Of a stretch of 64,000 nt of DNA, positions 59,711-64,000 are shown in pieces. Below the pieces are notes generated by a model, which had not been told where the DNA came from, did no database searches, and saw nothing but the letters and a program-made list of their open reading frames with translations. A program made the translations under genes and the position numbers. This DNA is from Myxococcales bacterium (lineage in GTDB: Bacteria > Myxococcota > UBA796 > SXON01). Position 1 is the stretch's first letter. Each line of letters starts with the position of its first letter. The stretch covers positions 58,431-122,430 of the forward strand of contig SHYX01000008.1 of NCBI GenBank assembly GCA_009692585.1, written 5' to 3'.

Positions 59711-60043
59711 ATGTACGTCCCCGCGCCCGATGAGTCGTTGTGGATCGGCGTGGTGCGCCTCGTCGTCCACATTCCGCGCAGCCTGAGTTTGAAAGACCGA
59801 CGACGGGTGGTGCAGTCGCTGGTGCAGCGCATCCAGGTTCGGCACCATGTCGCCGCCGCCGAAGTCGGGCACCTCGAAAACCCCGGCGCCGCCGTCATTG
59901 CCGCCACGGTCATCAGCAACGATGCACGGGTGGCGAAGGCGCGGATGGACGGCATCCGCGTGGAGGCGGAAAAGGGAGGCGACCACTGGCTGGCGGAGGT
60001 GACCACATGGCTCGAGAAGAAGGGAGAACACGGCTCCTCTTGA
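59711..60043 (+). CDS. DUF503 (YlxP-like) protein
   Basis: 110 residues. DUF503 pattern: IGVVRLVVHIPRSLSLKDRRRVVQSLVQRI, then HHVAAAEVGHLENPGAAVIAATVISND. A small ferredoxin-like fold of unknown biochemistry, usually placed between infB and rbfA. Here rbfA does not follow. Starts 10 bp after infB. Confidence 0.9.
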   Translation: MYVPAPDESLWIGVVRLVVHIPRSLSLKDRRRVVQSLVQRIQVRHHVAAAEVGHLENPGAAVIAATVISNDARVAKARMDGIRVEAEKGGDHWLAEVTTWLEKKGEHGSS

Positions 60044-60070
60044 CGCGTCAAATGTGCTACGCTGGTTCAC

Positions 60071-60592
60071 ATGAAGGATCAGCCGATCCAACTCGCCCGC
60101 GGCCACCTCTTCGCGCTTGCGGCGACGTCGTTGGCTCTGTCTGTGCTGACGTTCTTCCTGGGCATCACCGTGGCCGAGCGCACCCGTCCGACTGGGGCCG
60201 CGACCTCCGGCTCACAGCCGCTGCTGGCAGACGAAGTCCGCCTTGGCAGTCTCGAATCGCTACTCGCACGCGTCTCGGGTGAGCATCGCGGGGGGCTGGC
60301 GTTCCCCCACGGACTCGACGGCGCCGGAAGTGTCTCCGAAGCCGGAGTTCCCACCAGCGGATGGGCCATTCAAGTCGCCGAGTACCCCGACGCGCCCAGC
60401 GCGGATCGGCTTGTCGCCGAGCTGCGCGCCGCCAACGTCGCCGCGTACCGTGCCGCGGCGCTCGTGGACGGACGCCGGGTGCAACGCGTTCGGGTGAGTG
60501 GCTTTTCCAGTCGAGAAGCCGCCTTGGGCCAGATGGAAGCGGTGGCGTCCCGAGCCGGCTCGGCGTTGCCGAGCGTCGTCCCGGCCCCTTGA
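60071..60592 (+). CDS. SPOR-domain membrane protein
   Basis: 173 residues: an N-terminal cytoplasmic tail, a transmembrane helix (about 12-33), a linker, and a C-terminal SPOR domain (about 97-165: WAIQVAEYPDAPSADRLVAELRAANVAAYRAAALVDGRRVQRVRVSGFSSREAAL). SPOR domains bind denuded septal glycan, so a division-site role is likely. The 3' end overlaps a promoter-like element for the LysM gene. Confidence 0.88.
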   Translation: MKDQPIQLARGHLFALAATSLALSVLTFFLGITVAERTRPTGAATSGSQPLLADEVRLGSLESLLARVSGEHRGGLAFPHGLDGAGSVSEAGVPTSGWAIQVAEYPDAPSADRLVAELRAANVAAYRAAALVDGRRVQRVRVSGFSSREAALGQMEAVASRAGSALPSVVPAP

Positions 60593-60617
60593 CACGGCGG
60601 TGATTTCGATCCAAACT
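60589..60617 (+). promoter_or_regulatory. Candidate sigma70 promoter for the LysM gene
   Basis: Perfect TTGACA (60589-60594), 17-nt spacer, CAAACT (60612-60617). The -35 matches fully, the -10 three of six. Predicted start is near 60624, with AGGAG and ATG 60638 shortly after. It begins inside the last codons of the SPOR gene. Confidence 0.45.
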
Positions 60618-60637
60618 CCCCCGTCGCAGGAGTCTCG

Positions 60638-61690
60638 ATGCTGGCTGGTAGTTTCTTCGCCGCCCTGATTGCGTCCGCCCACGCCCAGGAGGGCATGGTG
60701 CAGATGGGTGGTGTCGCGAAGACCCCTGACTTCTACGTGATCCAGGCCGGGGACACCCTCTGGGACATCAGCACCCGCTTCCTCGGCGACCCCTACCAGT
60801 GGCCGCAGCTGTGGTCGTACAACGAGTACATCACCAATCCGCACTGGATCTACCCCGGCAATCGTATCTACTTCAACCTCGGTGATTCGCTCACGCCGCC
60901 TGCGGCCACGGTCGAGCCGGTGCAGGACGTGCCCTACCAGCCGCCCCCCCAGGTCGTGGCGACCAACGACAGCGACTGCGACTTTCCGGCGCGGTACGAT
61001 GATGTTCGGCGCGGCCAGACGCTCTCGGCCCCGGGCGTGCTCGGCAGCGCCACCGACATCAACGCCCGCGGCAGGCTGTTCGCCGCCGAGACGCCGGGAT
61101 CGCTCATCGGCGAGGGACACTACGTCTACCTGAAGCTGGACGACATGGAAGGCGTCGCCTGCGGCACGCTGCTGTCGCTGTATCGCAAGCAGGCCGGCGC
61201 GGTGAACACGCCTGCAGGGCGCAGCAACATCTTCCGGGTGGTTGCCGAAGTCCGCGTGATTCGGACTGACGATCACGTCGTCACCGCCGAAGTGCGCGAC
61301 AGCTTCGTTGAAGCCGAACGCGGCGACATCGTCGGCGACCACATCGCGGTCGACGTGACGGTGGACATCGACCCACCTGAGGGGGACGCCGAGGCGCGCG
61401 TCATCGGGCGTCTGAACGTTCAGCAGGCGTTGCCGTCGACGACCGAGACGGTCTTTTTGAACGTCGGCACGGACGACGGAGTGGACGTAGGTACCGCGAT
61501 GTTCCTGGTGACCCAGCGAGACGGCCTCGCGGGGCGACACGCAAAGCCCGACAAACGTCTGCCCGAGCGGGTCACGGGTCGGCTGGTGGTGGTGCGTGCC
61601 GATGCGCACCGCTCCACGGCGGTGGTCGTCGATGCCTCCGACGCGTTCGACGTAGGCGCGCGCGTGGTGGCAACGCCCAATCGGGAGTGA
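60638..61690 (+). CDS. Exported LysM-domain protein
   Basis: 350 residues. Signal peptide MLAGSFFAALIASAHA with cleavage before QEG. One LysM domain at about 30-90: FYVIQAGDTLWDISTRFLGDPYQWPQLWSYN, with PHWIYPGNRIYF. The remaining 250 residues are beta-rich modules (AAETPGSLIGEGHYVYLKL, VDVGTAMFLVTQRDG) of unknown role, similar in layout to LysM proteins found beside dprA in myxobacteria. Peptidoglycan binding in the periplasm likely. Confidence 0.85.
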   Translation: MLAGSFFAALIASAHAQEGMVQMGGVAKTPDFYVIQAGDTLWDISTRFLGDPYQWPQLWSYNEYITNPHWIYPGNRIYFNLGDSLTPPAATVEPVQDVPYQPPPQVVATNDSDCDFPARYDDVRRGQTLSAPGVLGSATDINARGRLFAAETPGSLIGEGHYVYLKLDDMEGVACGTLLSLYRKQAGAVNTPAGRSNIFRVVAEVRVIRTDDHVVTAEVRDSFVEAERGDIVGDHIAVDVTVDIDPPEGDAEARVIGRLNVQQALPSTTETVFLNVGTDDGVDVGTAMFLVTQRDGLAGRHAKPDKRLPERVTGRLVVVRADAHRSTAVVVDASDAFDVGARVVATPNRE

Positions 61691-61728
61691 AGCCTTGACA
61701 CCTGAACATCCGTGCAGAGCTTGCGCAG

Positions 61729-62526
61729 ATGTCTGGTCTTCCGCCCCCCTGGTCGGGGTTCGTTCGTTACGCGACCCGCCTCCCCTCTGACGTTTCGGAG
61801 GCCGCCACCGCGGGAGCCGACGCCATGCTCGCGGCGCTGCCAGCGGGCAAACTCCGCGACGCAGTGCTGGCCTGCCCGGCCTACGAGGGGCCGTGGCTGA
61901 GGTCCGATGAGCCCAACTGGCCCCCGGCGCTCGTCGGACTTCCCGGCGGCGCGGTGGCGCTCTGCGCGCAGGGGAACCTCGCTCTCCTTGAGCGACCGGC
62001 GGTGGCGCTGGTCGGTACCCGGCACTGCACCTCGGTCGGGCGGGCGCTCGCCCGGGAATACGCCCAAGCGGTAGCCGGGGCCGGCGGGGTGGTGGTGTCG
62101 GGCCTCGCCGCCGGCATCGACACCGAGGCGCACATCGCCGCCAAGGGCGCGACCATCGCGGTGCTGGGCCAGGGGCTCTGGGCGCCCATGCCGGGCTGGC
62201 AAGCCGACATCCGCCGGCAGGTGCTGGCAGCCGGTGGCCTCCTCCTCAGCGAGTACCCACTCGACCATCCGGCCGGCACGTGGACCTTTCCCAGGCGTAA
62301 CCGCATCATCGCGGGGCTCGCACGGGCCGTCGTGGTGATCGAAGCCGGGCATCGCTCCGGCGCCAAAAACACCGCCCACCACGCCATCGCCCTCGGCCGG
62401 GAGCTCGCCGTGGTTCCCGCGCTACCCGGAATCCCCAGCTTCGCAGGCTGCTTGGACCTGCTCGAGGTAGGCGCGGCAATCGTGCGGGGACCGGACACGG
62501 TCGTAGCCCTGTTGGCGGCGGGATAG
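61729..62526 (+). CDS. dprA: DNA-processing protein DprA
   Basis: 265 residues, Rossmann-like DprA core: VALVGTRHCTSVGRALAREYAQAVAGAGGVVVSGLAAGIDTEAH, AVLGQG, LLLSEYPLDHPAGTWTFPRRNRIIAGLARAVVVIEAGHRSGAKNTAHHAIALGRELAVVPALPG. Loads RecA on incoming single-stranded DNA in transformation. Shorter than usual: the N-terminal SAM domain is cut down and the C-terminal DML1-like winged helix is missing. Overlaps nothing; a mini Smg-like gene follows by 9 bp. Confidence 0.93.
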   Translation: MSGLPPPWSGFVRYATRLPSDVSEAATAGADAMLAALPAGKLRDAVLACPAYEGPWLRSDEPNWPPALVGLPGGAVALCAQGNLALLERPAVALVGTRHCTSVGRALAREYAQAVAGAGGVVVSGLAAGIDTEAHIAAKGATIAVLGQGLWAPMPGWQADIRRQVLAAGGLLLSEYPLDHPAGTWTFPRRNRIIAGLARAVVVIEAGHRSGAKNTAHHAIALGRELAVVPALPGIPSFAGCLDLLEVGAAIVRGPDTVVALLAAG

Positions 62527-62535
62527 GCCCGGGAC

Positions 62536-62796
62536 ATGCGCACGCCATACCAACACGTCGAGATGGTGCCGGAGGCGAGCGACTTCCTGGAGCTGCTTCG
62601 CGAACTGGGCCATCTTGACGACGCCGCGATCGACTCGCTCACCGCCGCGCTGATGCACGCCGCAAATCCCGGCGACGCGGTGAGCTTCGCGGACGCCCGC
62701 CGCGCCGCTGCTGGTTGGCTGGCAGACAACGACGCGCGCATCCGCCCCGAAAACCGAGAATTGCTTCAGGCAGAGTGGGCGCGCCTCTTCTACTGA
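62536..62796 (+). CDS. Short Smg/DUF494-like protein
   Basis: 86 residues. The segment ASDFLELLRELGHLDDAAIDSLTAALMHA and the final helices resemble the C-terminal half of DUF494 (Smg), the gene that follows dprA (smf-smg) in many proteobacteria. Normal Smg is about 155 residues, so this is a half-length form or divergent homologue. Function is unknown even for full-length Smg. Confidence 0.65.
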   Translation: MRTPYQHVEMVPEASDFLELLRELGHLDDAAIDSLTAALMHAANPGDAVSFADARRAAAGWLADNDARIRPENRELLQAEWARLFY

Positions 62797-62817
62797 GGCC
62801 GCGCCTGCACGCTGATA

Positions 62818-63618
62818 TTACAGCAGGTCTGCGACCTTGGACACGGCGCGAACGGTTCCGCGGCCCTTGACACCGTCCACCGCCGCCCGCGCCGCCTGGG
62901 CGATGTCATCGGCCAGCACGGCGTAGTTTTTGTGTTCGCCCCCCTCGTCCACCGTGACCAGGAAGGCTGACCGCCCGCCTGCGGCAGGGGCGGCCTTCGC
63001 CGCGGGGGCCGCCTTCGCGGCCGGGGCCGGCGCCATTTTCGTCGGCGCGGGGACCACGATCGGCGCGACGGCCCTGGCCCCACCAATGTTCCGCCGCGCC
63101 CGGTAGGCACGCACGTTTTCGACCGTGACCCCGGCCTTGGCCGCCACCGCGGCGTCGGACTCGACGCCGAGCAGCTTTACATAAGGGTCCAACTTCGACT
63201 TGCGCCCGTGGAACGCAGCCACTGCGGCCTTGGCGGCCGGAGCCTTGGTGGGTTTTGGCGCCGGGGCCGCGGCCACCGGGGGCGCAGCCAGCGGAAGCGG
63301 GTGTTTGCGGGGGCGACCCACAGGCCGCTTCACGGGGACGACCGCGGCAGCAGGGGCAGGGGCAGGGGCAGGGGCAGGGGCCGCGGCCCGCCTCGTCTTC
63401 TTCGGAGCCTTCGCCGAAACCTTTCCCTTGCGAACGACTGCCGCCGCCGCGCCAGCGGGGAACTTGTAGCCAGCGTAGGCCGCAATCCCGAGCCGCTTGC
63501 GATAGTTTACCACCGCGGAGCGTGAAACCCCGGCGGCCTTGGCGATGTCGTCATCGGGGATATTACCCAGTTTCGACTTGTGTGGCTCGAGCTTCTTGTC
63601 GACGGGGGGACGGGGCAT
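62818..63618 (-). CDS. Duplicated HTH-like/AT-hook DNA-binding protein
   Basis: 266 residues from ATG 63618 (AGGAG Shine-Dalgarno). Two related HTH-like modules: HKSKLGNIPDDDIAKAAGVSRSAVVNYRKRLGI near the N-terminus and SKLDPYVKLLGVESDAAVAAKAGVTVENVRAYRARRNIGG in the middle. Between them lies a Lys/Ala/Pro linker with the AT-hook-like RPVGRPRKHPLP. A second Ala/Pro/Lys linker leads to a small C-terminal beta-alpha domain (FLVTVDEGGEHKNYAVLADD). Histone H1-like composition suggests a nucleoid or regulatory protein. Confidence 0.75.
   Translation of the reverse strand: MPRPPVDKKLEPHKSKLGNIPDDDIAKAAGVSRSAVVNYRKRLGIAAYAGYKFPAGAAAAVVRKGKVSAKAPKKTRRAAAPAPAPAPAPAAAVVPVKRPVGRPRKHPLPLAAPPVAAAPAPKPTKAPAAKAAVAAFHGRKSKLDPYVKLLGVESDAAVAAKAGVTVENVRAYRARRNIGGARAVAPIVVPAPTKMAPAPAAKAAPAAKAAPAAGGRSAFLVTVDEGGEHKNYAVLADDIAQAARAAVDGVKGRGTVRAVSKVADLL
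63351..63380. repeat. Hexanucleotide tandem repeat (CAGGGG)5
   Basis: Five perfect copies of CAGGGG inside the linker of the HTH/AT-hook gene; on the coding strand they give a Pro-Ala tract. A six-base unit keeps the frame if copy number changes, so the linker length could vary between strains. Confidence 0.85.
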
Positions 63619-63831
63619 GTTGCTGATCTCCTGAGTGGCCGGGCACCAAGCTAACACGGCCGGCCCAAACGACAAGCCCCCCATCTACCGGGTTTGGATG
63701 CGCCGTTCCCCGCCGGGTCGGGGAGTTGGGGCCAGTGCAAGAAACTCGCGGCCGTGGCCGGCCGCCGCTGCCAGCGCGTCGAGCTGGGCCGTCATGTCCG
63801 AGTGGCCACCAGCGTGCCAGCGTAGAAGAGC

Positions 63832-63999
63832 CTACCAGCGTTCGGCGTTTGTGACTTCTGAGCGGAGATCGACATCGTCAGGGTCATCGAAATCGACTCG
63901 CACATCGCGTGAGTCACCGACAACGGGGACGACGATGACGACAACGATGACGACCTCGTTGTTGCGCTCCCGATCCTCACGCTGGCGGTAGTCGCCGCC
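63832..63999 (-). CDS. C-terminal fragment of an unidentified gene (5' part beyond window)
   Basis: Leftward frame open from the window edge to TAG at 63832, 55 residues visible. It contains a charged stretch (DYRQREDRERNNE), a Val/Ile-rich run (VVIVVVIVVPVVGD), then an acidic region (DVRVDFDDPDDVDL) ending NAERW. Codon use fits a real gene, but the family cannot be named. The 213 bp between it and the HTH gene show nothing identifiable. Confidence 0.4.
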   Translation of the reverse strand, partial: GGDYRQREDRERNNEVVIVVVIVVPVVGDSRDVRVDFDDPDDVDLRSEVTNAERW

Positions 64000-64000
64000 T

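Noticed and set aside
56974..60051. 1025-codon open frame antisense to infB
   Set aside because: It lies opposite a certain IF-2 gene; long antisense frames are expected where third positions are almost all G or C. Its product has no recognisable domain.
61695..61700. TTGACA upstream of dprA
   Set aside because: A perfect -35, but nothing resembling a -10 occurs 16-18 bases downstream, so it is not listed as a promoter.

Overview
The window looks like a chromosomal segment of a high-GC member of the Myxococcota or a related deltaproteobacterial lineage. This is an inference. The clues are: very GC-rich coding with many GTG starts; a CarD/CdnL regulator; AgmX/PglI-type and MopE-like metal-binding-repeat proteins; DUF507, DUF455 and DUF503 families; a MYXO-CTERM-like C-terminal tail; and many lipoproteins with Asp/Thr/Ser-rich linkers. 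There are no insertion sequences, CRISPR arrays, rRNA or phage genes. One tRNA is present, tRNA-Arg(UCU). Genes are tightly packed, many joined by ATGA or GTGA start/stop overlaps, and no gene-free stretch exceeds 300 bases.

Layout. 1-11 kb holds central and housekeeping genes: a left-truncated enoyl-CoA hydratase, a mitochondrial-type aconitase, a rhodanese/GNAT/lipoprotein operon, an LptF/LptG-like permease pair, carD, cysS-rdgB, and two tandem cyclic-nucleotide-binding proteins. 11-21.6 kb is an alpha-glucan (starch) island. A rightward pair (lipoprotein GH13 amylase and lipoprotein GH15 glucoamylase) converges on a leftward operon (lipoprotein isoamylase, LamB-like porin, small lipoprotein, GH13 amylase with CBM20). 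Together they would debranch and hydrolyse starch at the cell surface and pass maltodextrins through the outer membrane. The last two leftward genes share one reading frame separated by a single TGA, and the amylase lacks its own export signal.

21.6-30 kb carries an EEP nuclease/phosphatase, a TPR protein, a DUF455 ferritin-like/ATP-grasp fusion, 5-formyl-THF cyclo-ligase, a Ser/Thr kinase coupled to an M23 peptidase, and a FliA/WhiG-family sigma factor preceded by a sigma28-like promoter. 30-39.4 kb contains DUF507, a large unknown protein with a degenerate cyclase-like segment, lipoproteins, a Crp/Fnr regulator, a molybdenum-cofactor-type nucleotidyltransferase, a START-like protein, an AgmX-type protein, a methyltransferase, a MopE-like lipoprotein, the tRNA and a repeat-propeller lipoprotein. 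39.4-44 kb is a pyrimidine-salvage cluster: cytosine deaminase, PreA-like protein, NCS1 permease and deoxynucleoside kinase. 44-53 kb is dominated by polysaccharide genes (nucleotidyltransferase-like, GT4, O-antigen ligase-like, GT2, GT-C), with a LarA-like racemase. 53-62.8 kb holds a TIG-OmpA/CpoB envelope pair, the rimP-nusA-rnpM-infB-DUF503 translation operon, SPOR and LysM envelope proteins, and dprA with a mini Smg-like gene. The right end has an HTH/AT-hook DNA-binding protein and the C-terminus of a gene that runs off the window.

The points most worth a second look are: a recurrent class of extremely short, uncharged signal peptides (7-12 residues); the lipoprotein-TGA-amylase junction; the DUF455/ATP-grasp fusion; and two spacing-identical sigma28-like promoters. 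All family assignments come from motif recognition by eye; no database search was run.
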